From Candidatus Zixiibacteriota bacterium (GTDB taxonomy: Bacteria; Zixibacteria; MSB-5A5; GN15; PGXB01): DNA of 64,000 bases. This document shows, one piece after another, positions 46,994-55,823 of this stretch (positions are counted from its first letter, which is position 1; each line of letters starts with the position of its first letter). The notes under the pieces were generated by a model. That model was not told the DNA's origin and made no database searches. It worked only from the letters and a program-made list of their open reading frames with translations. The stretch covers positions 646,063 through 710,062 of the forward strand of contig LS998015.1 of assembly GCA_900498245.1 (NCBI GenBank), read 5' to 3'. The translations under genes and the position numbers were made by a program.

Positions 46994-48820
46994 ATGTGCG
47001 GGATTGTTGGTTATGTCGGCGAGAAGCAGGCCCTGCCGATCTTGATGGAGGGTTTGAAAAGATTGGAGTACCGCGGTTATGATTCCGCCGGCATCGTGCT
47101 TTTTGAGCACGGCGCCCTGACCGCCGAAAAAGCGGCGGGAAAGATCAATCATCTGGAAGAGATCCTGCGGGGGAGAAAATATAATTCCACCCAGGGGATC
47201 GCGCATACCCGCTGGGCGACGCACGGAGAGCCGACCGATTTGAATGCTCACCCTCATTTCGACTGCAAGAATAATATCGCGCTGGTGCATAATGGCATAA
47301 TCGAGAACTACCGCGCCCTAAAGGCGCTACTGGAACGTCAGGGTCACAAAATTCTGACCGACACCGATACCGAGATTCTGGTTCATCTCATCGAGCAGTA
47401 CTACGAAGGAAACCTCACCGAAGCGGTTCGTTCGGCGCTGACGCAGGTGGTAGGAACGTATGGTATCGCCGTCATTTCGGCTCAGGAGCCGGGCAAAATA
47501 GTGGCGGCCCGCCAGGGTTCGCCGCTGGTACTGGGGAACGGGGACGGAGAGAATTTTATCGCCTCGGATGTTTCGGCGATTCTGGCGCATACCAAGCGGG
47601 CGGTTTATTTGAATGAGGGAGAAATTGCCACGGTCACGGCCGACGATTTCACGATTACCACGATCGACAAGGTGCATCGGGCGCCGAAGGTGGAGGAAAT
47701 CGACTGGACGCTGGAAATGATTGAAAAGGGGGGATTCGATCATTTCATGCTGAAAGAGATTCACGAGCAACCGTCAACACTTCGCAACGCCATCCGGGGA
47801 CGGCTGAATTTCGACGAGGGGATCACCCGTCTGAACGGCTTGAATCTTCAGTATGACCAACTGCGCCGGATCGATCGAATAATAATCACGGCCTGCGGGA
47901 CATCGTATCATTCGGCTTTGATCGGCGAATATATGATTGAGGAGATCGCCAAGGTACCGGTGGAAGTGGAATACGCGTCGGAATTCCGGTATCGCTCGCC
48001 GATTATCAATGACGGGACGCTGTTGTTTGTCATCAGTCAGTCGGGAGAGACGGCCGATACCCTGGCGGCACTTCGCGAGGCCAAGAAAAAAGGGGCGACG
48101 GTTCTGGGAATATGCAACGTGGTCGGCTCCAGTATCGCCCGGGAAACGGACGGGGGCGTTTATATTCACGCCGGTCCGGAAATAGGGGTGGCCTCGACCA
48201 AGGCATTTACATCGCAGGTGATGGTACTGGCTCTCATTACGATACTCCTAGGGCGGATGCGGAACCTTTCGGTGCAGCAGGGCCACGAGATGCTGGAGGC
48301 GATTCAGTTGATTCCGTCGCAGGTTGAACAGATTCTCGGCATCGAAGAGCAGATAAAAAGAATCGCTCAGGCATATTATAAAAGCAACAATTTCCTTTAC
48401 CTGGGGCGGGGGATAAATTTTCCGGCGGCGCTCGAAGGGGCGTTAAAATTGAAGGAAATTTCCTATATTCATGCCGAGGGGTATCCGGCGGCCGAGATGA
48501 AGCATGGCCCGATTGCGCTGATAGACGAAAATATGCCGGTGGTGGTAATCGCGCTCAAGGATTCGGTGCATGATAAAGTTATGTCGAATATTGCCGAGGT
48601 CAAGGCCCGCAACGGCAAGATTATCGCTATCGCCAACGAAGGGGATACCGAGATCGCGGAGCGGGTCAACCATGTAATTTATATTCCCAAGACGCGGACG
48701 ATTTTGACGCCGCTTCTTTCGATAATTCCCTTACAACTCCTGGCGTATCATGTGGCGGTCTTGCGGGGCTGCCATATCGACCAGCCGAGGAACCTGGCGA
48801 AAAGCGTCACGGTGGAATAA
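46994..48820 (+). CDS. glmS: Glutamine-fructose-6-phosphate aminotransferase (isomerizing)
   Basis: Makes glucosamine-6-phosphate from fructose-6-phosphate and glutamine, the entry step to amino sugars for peptidoglycan and LPS. 608 residues. The N-terminal class II amidotransferase begins MCGIVGYVG with nucleophile Cys2. Two SIS isomerase domains follow (about 285-430 and 455-600), with the C-terminal RNLAKSVTVE. Cotranscribed with glmM; no glmS ribozyme is seen in the 11-nt gap. Confidence 0.97.
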   Translation: MCGIVGYVGEKQALPILMEGLKRLEYRGYDSAGIVLFEHGALTAEKAAGKINHLEEILRGRKYNSTQGIAHTRWATHGEPTDLNAHPHFDCKNNIALVHNGIIENYRALKALLERQGHKILTDTDTEILVHLIEQYYEGNLTEAVRSALTQVVGTYGIAVISAQEPGKIVAARQGSPLVLGNGDGENFIASDVSAILAHTKRAVYLNEGEIATVTADDFTITTIDKVHRAPKVEEIDWTLEMIEKGGFDHFMLKEIHEQPSTLRNAIRGRLNFDEGITRLNGLNLQYDQLRRIDRIIITACGTSYHSALIGEYMIEEIAKVPVEVEYASEFRYRSPIINDGTLLFVISQSGETADTLAALREAKKKGATVLGICNVVGSSIARETDGGVYIHAGPEIGVASTKAFTSQVMVLALITILLGRMRNLSVQQGHEMLEAIQLIPSQVEQILGIEEQIKRIAQAYYKSNNFLYLGRGINFPAALEGALKLKEISYIHAEGYPAAEMKHGPIALIDENMPVVVIALKDSVHDKVMSNIAEVKARNGKIIAIANEGDTEIAERVNHVIYIPKTRTILTPLLSIIPLQLLAYHVAVLRGCHIDQPRNLAKSVTVE

Positions 48821-48840
48821 AAGAAATTTGAATGACGAGA

Positions 48841-48870
48841 AGGCGGCTTTTTGGCCGCCTTTTTTTGTTT
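48841..48870 (+). terminator. Terminator after glmS
   Basis: Stem AGGCGGC (48841-48847) / GCCGCCT (48854-48860), 6-nt loop, then a T-rich run to about 48870. Confidence 0.87.
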
Positions 48871-48943
48871 ATTTTTTTTAAATTCGGTTATTTCCGGAAA
48901 AAAAGGAGAACACTTGTCCTAAATTTGAGGGGTGGAAATTTAG

Positions 48944-48972
48944 TTGACTAATCGGGTCTCCCTTCTTAAATT
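48944..48972 (+). promoter_or_regulatory. Candidate promoter of hppA with long leader
   Basis: TTGACT (48944-48949), 17-nt spacer, TAAATT (48967-48972). If used, the leader before the ATG at 49178 is about 200 nt. The leader (48980-49177) holds several short complementary stretches and no gene; I could not match it to a known riboswitch. Confidence 0.45.
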
Positions 48973-49177
48973 CATAAATCTTTGGGAAACCGCGGCAAGC
49001 GGGCGATATGCCACCTAACTTGTTGAAATAGTGTAGGTTGGGATAAATGGGCGGATTGGGAAATTATTGGAATTATCAGCCCATAAATGCCCCATTGGAG
49101 CCGTATAGAAGAGCGTAACGGGTGTTAAACAGAAAATAATGATTAATATAAATGGGATTTCGTGAAAGGAAGTTTTC

Positions 49178-51421
49178 ATGAGTGAGACTTTGCTTTTGAC
49201 CATCATTCTTGTGATCAGCGTTTTGGGTCTTCTGGCCGCCTGGATGCTGGCCCGCTGGGTTTTGCGGCGGGGGACCGGCAGCGAGGCGATGCAGAGTATT
49301 TCCAATGCCATCAAGGAGGGGGCGGAAGCGTTCCTTCGGAGACAAAATCGGACCATTATCATTCTGGCCTTTTTATTCGCGATCGTGCTGTTTGTCGGGT
49401 ACGGTTTTATCCGCAGTCATCGTGAGTTCGATCCGGTGGGGAGTTCGCTGGAACTGGCGCTCTGGATTACACTATCGTTCGTACTGGGCGCGCTCTGTTC
49501 GGTCTTTGCCGGATATGTCGGGATGTGGGTTTCGATTCGGAGCAATATTCGGACCGCCCACGCGGCACTGACATCATTGAACGACGCCCTGCGGATAGCG
49601 CTTCGCGGCGGAGCCGTCTCGGGACTTCTGGTGGTAGCGATGTCGCTTCTTGGGGTCGGCGGATTGTATGCGGCGGTCAGCGCCTTTTCCAATGTGGATC
49701 CGACCCGGATACCGCTTCTCATAGTCGGTTACGGATTTGGAGCATCGTTCGTGGCGCTGTTCGCGCAGTTGGGCGGCGGGATCTACACCAAGGCGGCGGA
49801 TGTCGGGGCGGACCTGGTGGGGAAAGTCGAAGCCGGAATTCCGGAAGATGATCCGCGTAACCCGGCGGTAGTGGCCGACCTGGTGGGTGATAATGTCGGT
49901 GATTGCGCCGGCCGCGGCGCCGATCTATTCGAATCGACGGCGGCGGAAAATATCGGGGCCATGATTCTGGGGGCATCGCTGGCGGCGGCCGCCGATCGGG
50001 CCAGTTTGTCTTTCTCGGCGGGGATTATCGGAGTGATGATGTTTCCGCTGATGGCGCGCGCCTTCGGGATTATAGCGTCGATTGTCGGTATCGTGATGGT
50101 GCGGCTGGACAAAGAAGAAAAGATGGATCCGATGCAGGCCCTGAATCGGGGGTATTATGTCGCGGTGGTGCTGGCGATGATCGCTTTCGGTATAGCGACG
50201 CGGTGGCTTTTGCATTCACCCAACGCTCCTGACGCCTGGTGGCATTTTTTCCTGTGCGGAATTGTCGGGGTGCTGACATCGGTGGCTTTCGTATATATCA
50301 CACAATACTATACGGAATACAGGTATCGCCCGGTCATGACGATCGCGGAAGCATCGAAGACCGGTCCGGCGACCAATATTATCGCCGGTGTCGGGGTCGG
50401 TTTCGAGTGCACCTGGATGCCGGCTCTGACGGTCGGGGCGGCGCTGTTGGGTTCGTACTATCTCGGCAAGTCGGCGTTTCCGGCGGAGTCGGGAATGAAC
50501 GGGGGACTATTCGGGACGGCGGTGGCGACGATGGGAATGCTGGCAACGGCGGCGTACATCCTGGCGATGGACACGTTCGGTCCGATTACGGATAACGCCG
50601 GCGGAATCGTGGAAATGTCGCAACAGCCGGAAGAAGTTCGCAAGAAGACCGACCGGCTGGATTCGGTCGGTAATACGACCAAGGCATTGACCAAAGGGTA
50701 TGCGGTCGGTTCGGCGGCGTTGGCGGCGTTTTTGCTCTTTCAAGCCTATATGGATGAAGTGGCGCAGTATGCCGGGAAGCCGATGGAATCGGTCAACCTG
50801 GCCAACCCGGTGGTTTTTGTCGGCGGTCTTTTCGGGGCGGCACTGGTGTTTCTGTTTTCGTCGATGGCGATACGGGCGGTCGGTAAGGCGGCCCAGGCGA
50901 TTATCGAGGAAGTCCGGCGCCAGTATTCCAAACTGCAGAGAATTAATGATATCATACAGTTCCCGGCCGATTTCAAACCGGATTACGGATCATGTGTCGA
51001 TATCGTGACGAAATCGGCGCTGCGGAAAATGGTGGCGCCGGGTCTACTGGTGGTATTGACGCCGATCGGAGTGGGGTTGATTTTCAAGATTTTTATAACA
51101 TCGACAGATAAACTGATCTCCGCCGAAGCGGTCGCGGGTCTTCTGATGGTCGGAACGATTGTCGGAATTCTGGTGGCGCTTTTCCTCAATAACGGGGGGG
51201 GAGCCTGGGACAACGCCAAGAAGTTTATCGAGACGGGAGCCCACGGCGGAAAATATATCACGATGTCGGACGGCAGTAAGGCGAAGAACCCGACGCACGG
51301 CGCGGCGGTAGTGGGAGACACGGTCGGAGATCCGTTCAAAGATACGGCGGGACCGTCATTGCACGTATTGATAAAACTGCTTTCGACTATTACACTGGTA
51401 TTGGCACCGCTATTTATCTAA
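49178..51421 (+). CDS. hppA: Membrane-bound proton-translocating pyrophosphatase, K+-independent type
   Basis: Couples pyrophosphate hydrolysis to ion pumping across the inner membrane. 747 residues with about 16 helices. Pyrophosphate-binding motifs are DVGADLVGKVEAGIPEDDPRN-type (near 208-228), VGDNVGDCAGRGADLFES (near 235) and the C-terminal VVGDTVGDPFKDTAGPS. The K+-dependence motif reads GNTTKALTKG; Lys and Thr at these two positions mark the K+-independent, H+-pumping class (K+-dependent enzymes have Ala and Gly). GAAAGGAAG precedes the ATG. Monocistronic, bounded by terminators. Confidence 0.97.
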   Translation: MSETLLLTIILVISVLGLLAAWMLARWVLRRGTGSEAMQSISNAIKEGAEAFLRRQNRTIIILAFLFAIVLFVGYGFIRSHREFDPVGSSLELALWITLSFVLGALCSVFAGYVGMWVSIRSNIRTAHAALTSLNDALRIALRGGAVSGLLVVAMSLLGVGGLYAAVSAFSNVDPTRIPLLIVGYGFGASFVALFAQLGGGIYTKAADVGADLVGKVEAGIPEDDPRNPAVVADLVGDNVGDCAGRGADLFESTAAENIGAMILGASLAAAADRASLSFSAGIIGVMMFPLMARAFGIIASIVGIVMVRLDKEEKMDPMQALNRGYYVAVVLAMIAFGIATRWLLHSPNAPDAWWHFFLCGIVGVLTSVAFVYITQYYTEYRYRPVMTIAEASKTGPATNIIAGVGVGFECTWMPALTVGAALLGSYYLGKSAFPAESGMNGGLFGTAVATMGMLATAAYILAMDTFGPITDNAGGIVEMSQQPEEVRKKTDRLDSVGNTTKALTKGYAVGSAALAAFLLFQAYMDEVAQYAGKPMESVNLANPVVFVGGLFGAALVFLFSSMAIRAVGKAAQAIIEEVRRQYSKLQRINDIIQFPADFKPDYGSCVDIVTKSALRKMVAPGLLVVLTPIGVGLIFKIFITSTDKLISAEAVAGLLMVGTIVGILVALFLNNGGGAWDNAKKFIETGAHGGKYITMSDGSKAKNPTHGAAVVGDTVGDPFKDTAGPSLHVLIKLLSTITLVLAPLFI

Positions 51422-51437
51422 TTTCGAATATCAGAGG

Positions 51438-51472
51438 ACCGGCGGGTAGTTGAGACCCGCCGGTTTTTTTTT
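51438..51472 (+). terminator. Terminator after hppA
   Basis: Perfect 10-bp stem ACCGGCGGGT (51438-51447) / ACCCGCCGGT (51455-51464), 7-nt loop, nine T. Confidence 0.92.
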
Positions 51473-51481
51473 AAGCAGAAA

Positions 51482-52020
51482 GATGTCGGGTTTCTCGCCA
51501 GTTCGCTACGCTCACGTCTCGAGCCCCAACCTACGACTACTATTGAACCAATAGGGACACGGCACGCCGTGCCACGACAAGAATGAATCACCCCCAAACC
51601 CCAAAAGCCCCTGTCCCCGTCCCGAAGTTTGGGGGTGGCACCCCCTTGGCATGGGACAAAGGAGAAGACCGTCAGGAGAGACTCCTGACGGCGCGATAAA
51701 AGCTGCATCTATAAGAATGAATCACCCCCAAGCCCCAAAAGCCCCTGTCCCCGTCCCGAAGTTTGGGGGTGGCACCCAGGGAATGGGACAAAGGAGAAGA
51801 CCGTCAGGAGAGACTCCTGACGGCGCGATAAAAGCTGCATCTATAAGAATGAATCACCCCCAAGCCCCAGAGAGCCCCTGCACCCGGCCCGAAGTTTGGG
51901 GGTGGCACCCAGGGCATGGGACAAAGGAGAAGACCGTCAGGAGAGATTCCTGACGGCGCATTGAAAGATGTCGAAACCCCGTCGTTCGGCCGGAGCCGAA
52001 CTCTGGGATTTCGATCTACG
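51482..52020. repeat. Mosaic block of palindromic repeats (block 3) with a tandem triplication
   Basis: A diverged family B element (51482-51535, ending CCTAC) and a short palindrome around GGCACGCCGTGCC are followed by three tandem composite units starting at 51581, 51715 and 51847 (periods 134 and 132). Each unit has a family A hairpin (CACCCCCAA...TTTGGGGGTG) and a family C hairpin (CCGTCAGGAG...CTCCTGACGG then CGCG in units 1 and 2). A family B hairpin (about 51967-52019) closes the block. The remaining 52021-52276 is gene-free; apart from A/T-rich stretches I see nothing in it. Confidence 0.85.
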
Positions 52021-52276
52021 AGGATAAGATTTAATTTGGTAATGCAAAGCCCGTTTGAACGGCGGGTATTAAGGGGTTAGTATTTGATGGTTAGCGAGTT
52101 TATGGCTGGATAATTTCTAATGGCGGAGTAGTTCTATTTTTTTTCAGTCGTGTCAGTAACCTATTGCAATATATAAGGTTCATTATCCAGTGGCGCACTT
52201 CCCCGTCCGGCATTGAAGTTGCATAAGGGAGAAATGGATGCAGGAAGTAGGGGCCTTTTAAACAGGGGAAGAAGAA

Positions 52277-52777
52277 ATGAAAAGAAAGCTCTCTTTGATT
52301 TGCACAATTACTTTTAGTCTTTTGGTTTCGCCACTTTTTGGTCAGGATAATAATCGGGTGGCCTGTCTCAAGATGGTGCAACAGGAAATTGCCCTTGATC
52401 AGGCGATTAGAGTGACTCTGATTGATAGAAGTACAATTCAGGGGCGGATGCTGGAAGCCGATACGATCCGCGCCATTCTGAAGATGTACAAATTATCGGG
52501 CGAGTATCTTACGCCGATTGCGATTGGAGCCGACAGTATCGCTGTAATCAACTATCGGAAGGCGTGGCAATTCAAGCCGCAATATGTGGCATTCGGCATC
52601 GGCGGGGCAGTGGTCGGGGCGATTGTAGGGCAGGTGATAGAAGGGTGGATCGATCCGGGGGGCGGAGGGTGGAAGTACCGGGAGGACGGGCGGTGGTTTG
52701 GCGGTTTGGCGGGATTTGCGGCAGGGATGATTCTGCCAATGGCGATACCATCGGGGGTAAATATAAACTGCAAATAG
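52277..52777 (+). CDS. Small exported protein with glycine-zipper segment
   Basis: A 166-residue protein of unknown family. A signal peptide (about 1-23, ending FG-QDN) is followed by a polar domain (about 40-95) with an SH3/Sm-like feel (IRVTLIDRSTIQGRMLEAD...SIAVIN), then a Gly-rich hydrophobic stretch (FGIGGAVVGAIVGQVIEG and GGLAGFAAGMILPMAIP) that could insert in a membrane. GGGGAAGAAG precedes the ATG. The next gene follows 124 bp later. It may be an envelope protein; no role can be assigned. Confidence 0.6.
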   Translation: MKRKLSLICTITFSLLVSPLFGQDNNRVACLKMVQQEIALDQAIRVTLIDRSTIQGRMLEADTIRAILKMYKLSGEYLTPIAIGADSIAVINYRKAWQFKPQYVAFGIGGAVVGAIVGQVIEGWIDPGGGGWKYREDGRWFGGLAGFAAGMILPMAIPSGVNINCK

Positions 52778-52901
52778 CGGGCTCCTTCCGGCTGATTATT
52801 TTGTTGACTCTGCGGAAGGGCCGAAATTATATTTCCTTTCGGTAGCAGGGCAACAGCCAAGAATTCATCAAAGCAAAATTACATTTAAAGAGGAGACTGC
52901 T

Positions 52902-54698
52902 ATGTTGAGGAAAATCGCTCTCGGCCGGCCGGGGTTGATACTGATTGTATTGATTCTACTGGCGGTGGCCGTATCGGCCGGAGTTAACGAAAAAGTTACC
53001 TATCAGGGTAACAAGGCCAGAATCGCGGTGGGGACAATCAAGAGCAAAGCGGCGGACTGCGACGACGAAATGGCGGCGTCGATAGGCGAGATGTTATCGA
53101 CGGCGCTGGCCAACGAAGAGAAATTTATTGTCCTGGCGAGCCAGGAAGAAGTCGGGGAACTGAAAGAAGAAATCGAGATGGCGGAGTCTGGTGATGTGGA
53201 GGAAGGGAAGGGTCCGGAAGGGGGGCTGATGGAGGGGGCCGACATACTGGTGACCGGGTCAATCACCGGTTTTGAACCGGAAGCCAAAGGCAGCGGCGGG
53301 GGTCTGGGCGCCCTGAAGAAGAAGGCGTTCGGAAAGGTCGGGATGGAGTCGAAGACGGCGGAAATCATGATGGATATCAAGTTGATCGATATCCGGACGC
53401 GCCGCGTTATCAAGGCGATGGCTTTGGAGGCCAAATCGACATCGTGGGCGAGCGATATGGAGGGAGGCGGAGTGGTTGAGGATGTGGCGCTGGTCGGCGG
53501 TCTGGGGACATATTCCAATGAGCCGATGGAGAAAGCGATCCGGGCGGTGCTGGCCAAAGCGGTTAATAAGATCTCCAAAGATGTGCCGGAAGAATATTAT
53601 CGCTATAAGGGCAAAGGGGAATACACCAAAGAATACGGGGCGACCGGGAAAGTGGCCTCGAAGGGTGAAGAAGCAGGCGGAGCAGGCGGAGGGGTGTCGG
53701 CGGCGGCTGAAGGCGCCCGGTCCGGGGGGACGGTAAGGGCGCAGAATATGGCTCTATTCACCAAGTATGACTTTATTCCGGGAGATAATGTCATATTTTA
53801 TGATGACCTAGCGAAGGAAGAAATGGGAGAGTTTCCGTCGAAGTGGAGCCTTGACGACGGCGTTTTCGAAATAGCCGCCAAAGGGGATCGCAAATGGATC
53901 ATGTGCAGTGACAGGGGTTCGATTCGCCCGAAAATGAAGACGAATCTGCCGACACGGTACACCGCAGAAATGGATCTCTTCAGCAACGGCGCCGATCAGT
54001 CGGGACACTATTATTATATTTATATTCTTGATCCGAATGAACAGGAAATCGCCCAATTCAGTCTTAAAAACGGTATAAATACCGAAGTTGTGCTGTATGA
54101 CAAGTCGGTGGCATCGAAGGATCTTCCGGCCGTACTGGGCAAGGGGATTCATACGATGAGAATCATGGGAACCGCCACGACGATGAAGTGCTATGTCGAC
54201 AATGAGCGGGTAGCCAATATACCGGAAATAGAAGGATTTAAACCGGCGATGATAAAGGTCACCTGCGATCCGTATAAGGAGCCGCAAAATCCGATGCTAA
54301 TGGGGATGATGCGGGTGGCCGAGGGAGGCAAATCGATGCGCCAGCAACTGGATGAGACGGGAAAGATAGTCACGCACGGCATTCTGTTCGATTCCGGCTC
54401 CGATGTCATCAAAGGGGAATCGTACAAGACGCTGGCGGAAATCGGGCAACTTATGACCGACGACGCGGCGCTTCGCCTTTCTATCGAAGGGCACACCGAC
54501 AGCGACGGCGAGGAAGCGTACAACCAGGATTTGAGCCAGAGGCGGGCCGAATCGGTCAGGGCCTATTTGGTGAACAAGTATCAGATTGACGGTTCCAGAC
54601 TGGAGTCGAAGGGATTCGGGGAAGGCAAGCCGATTGACGCCAACACCACGCCGGAAGGGAAGGCGAATAATCGAAGAGTGGAATTGGTGAAATTATAA
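52902..54698 (+). CDS. CsgG-like / jelly-roll / OmpA fusion protein
   Basis: A 598-residue envelope protein with three recognisable parts. After a signal peptide (about 1-27), residues 35-230 resemble the CsgG/curli-assembly fold: ARIAVGTIKSK...SIGEMLSTALANEEKF, ADILVTGSITGFEP, VDIRTRRVIKA-like strands and a final helix. Residues 290-440 look like a concanavalin-type jelly roll. Residues 480-598 form an OmpA domain (ILFDSGSDVIKGES, GHTDSDG, NRRVELVKL) that should bind peptidoglycan. A Gly/Ala linker joins the first two. No lipobox Cys is present, unlike true CsgG. Likely anchored in the periplasm or outer membrane. Confidence 0.78.
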   Translation: MLRKIALGRPGLILIVLILLAVAVSAGVNEKVTYQGNKARIAVGTIKSKAADCDDEMAASIGEMLSTALANEEKFIVLASQEEVGELKEEIEMAESGDVEEGKGPEGGLMEGADILVTGSITGFEPEAKGSGGGLGALKKKAFGKVGMESKTAEIMMDIKLIDIRTRRVIKAMALEAKSTSWASDMEGGGVVEDVALVGGLGTYSNEPMEKAIRAVLAKAVNKISKDVPEEYYRYKGKGEYTKEYGATGKVASKGEEAGGAGGGVSAAAEGARSGGTVRAQNMALFTKYDFIPGDNVIFYDDLAKEEMGEFPSKWSLDDGVFEIAAKGDRKWIMCSDRGSIRPKMKTNLPTRYTAEMDLFSNGADQSGHYYYIYILDPNEQEIAQFSLKNGINTEVVLYDKSVASKDLPAVLGKGIHTMRIMGTATTMKCYVDNERVANIPEIEGFKPAMIKVTCDPYKEPQNPMLMGMMRVAEGGKSMRQQLDETGKIVTHGILFDSGSDVIKGESYKTLAEIGQLMTDDAALRLSIEGHTDSDGEEAYNQDLSQRRAESVRAYLVNKYQIDGSRLESKGFGEGKPIDANTTPEGKANNRRVELVKL

Positions 54699-54767
54699 AA
54701 GAATTAAGGAAGGGTCGATCGCAAGGTCGGCCCTTCGAGTTTGAGGCAGGTATAACATGGAAAAGTT

Positions 54768-54825
54768 GTCGAAACCGCAGGGGTTTTGACAAATAATCAA
54801 AGCGGCGGGTCTGAGGACCCGCCGA
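54768..54825. repeat. Decayed family B element and an adjacent GC-rich palindrome
   Basis: GTCGAAACC at 54768-54776 pairs with GGTTTTGAC (ending 54790); the CTAC tail is lost. Just after it, CGGCGGGTC (about 54803-54811) pairs with GACCCGCCG through a 4-nt loop. No T-run follows, so it is a weak terminator candidate at best. Confidence 0.55.
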
Positions 54826-54913
54826 TTACCGAATTTTGAAGGGTTTTAGTAGGGAGGTAATTCGGAGACCTGAAACCGGGCGGTACTATTGATTTCAAGT
54901 CAAGGAGAATGCA

Positions 54914-55819
54914 TTGAAGTATTATTTGATGATTGTATCAATTTTATCTCTTTCATATTTTATTGGATGTCAAAAACGAGAGGTGAAAGAGAGGGTGATG
55001 CCGCCGGAGAAGGTAGACAATTGGATGCTGGCCGGAGAGCCGGAGCATTATGACGGCAAGACGATATTCGATTATATCGACGGGGCCGGGGAAGTATATC
55101 TGGCCTATAATTTTCGGAGGGTCGATGTCTATCGCTATACGGTGTCGGGAGGGCCGGAAGTGGCGGTGGAAGTGTATGACATGGGCTCGGACCGGGACGC
55201 CTACGGGATTTTCAGTTATACCCGCAAAGAAGAGCAGAGCGGAATCGGGAACGGGTATGATTATCTGGGGAGCCTTCTCTGTTTCTGGAAAGGGCGGTAT
55301 TTCATAAATATTACGACGGAGGAGGAGACGCCGGAGACCAGGGCGGTGCTATTCGATATCGCCCGCGATTTATCAGGGAAGATAGGTGAAAAGGGGGAAA
55401 AACCATCGTTGATCACGGCACTGCCTGACGCGAACCTGGATTCGGCCGGCATTCTGTATTTTCATGCTTTTTCGGTTCTGAATAATGAATATTATATTTC
55501 GCCTGAAAATATATTGAATCTCGATTCGACAACAGAGGCCGTGCTGGGGAAATATGCGCCCGACAACGCGGTGCTTCTGGTAGTGAAGTATGAATCGAAC
55601 GAAAAAGCGACAGTGGCCGAGGCGAAATTTGTCCGCAATTATATCCCAAATTTGGATAAAGACGGATTTGGGACAAACGATAAGGGAAAGAGTGTCGGAA
55701 TCAACGGCGAGGGGAAATACCTGGTGGTTGTTCTGGAGGCGGTGTCCCGGGATGCGGCGGAAAAGATCATGACGGAATGCCGAAAATTAATTTCTCAATT
55801 GGAATTGAAGGAGAAGTAG
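54914..55819 (+). CDS. DUF6599-type lipoprotein
   Basis: A 301-residue probable lipoprotein: signal peptide with lipobox-like SYFIGC, Cys19 being the lipidation site. The body contains WMLAGEPEHYDGKTIFDYIDGAGEVYLAYNF-type sequence and EVYDMGSDRDAYGIFSY, which I associate with DUF6599 proteins. Function unknown. TTG at 54914 with AAGGAGA 5 nt upstream is the start. The Tat-exported DUF362 protein begins 4 nt after its stop, so the two are probably one unit and may act together outside the cytoplasmic membrane. Confidence 0.72.
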   Translation: MKYYLMIVSILSLSYFIGCQKREVKERVMPPEKVDNWMLAGEPEHYDGKTIFDYIDGAGEVYLAYNFRRVDVYRYTVSGGPEVAVEVYDMGSDRDAYGIFSYTRKEEQSGIGNGYDYLGSLLCFWKGRYFINITTEEETPETRAVLFDIARDLSGKIGEKGEKPSLITALPDANLDSAGILYFHAFSVLNNEYYISPENILNLDSTTEAVLGKYAPDNAVLLVVKYESNEKATVAEAKFVRNYIPNLDKDGFGTNDKGKSVGINGEGKYLVVVLEAVSRDAAEKIMTECRKLISQLELKEK

Positions 55820-55823
55820 AGCG

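Noticed and set aside
48980-49177. Known riboswitch (c-di-GMP, fluoride or similar) in the hppA leader
   Set aside because: Conserved core motifs of these classes could not be aligned by eye, so only an unassigned leader is reported.
51651-51953. A 100-residue frame with an internally repeated peptide
   Set aside because: The peptide repeat is only the translation of the tandem 132-134-bp DNA repeat; period divisibility by three explains the open frame.
51581-51965. Possible CRISPR array
   Set aside because: The repeated unit is over 130 bp, there are no unique spacers of constant length, and no cas genes are nearby.
54800-54825. Intrinsic terminator after the OmpA-domain gene
   Set aside because: A GC-rich hairpin is present but no T-run follows it.
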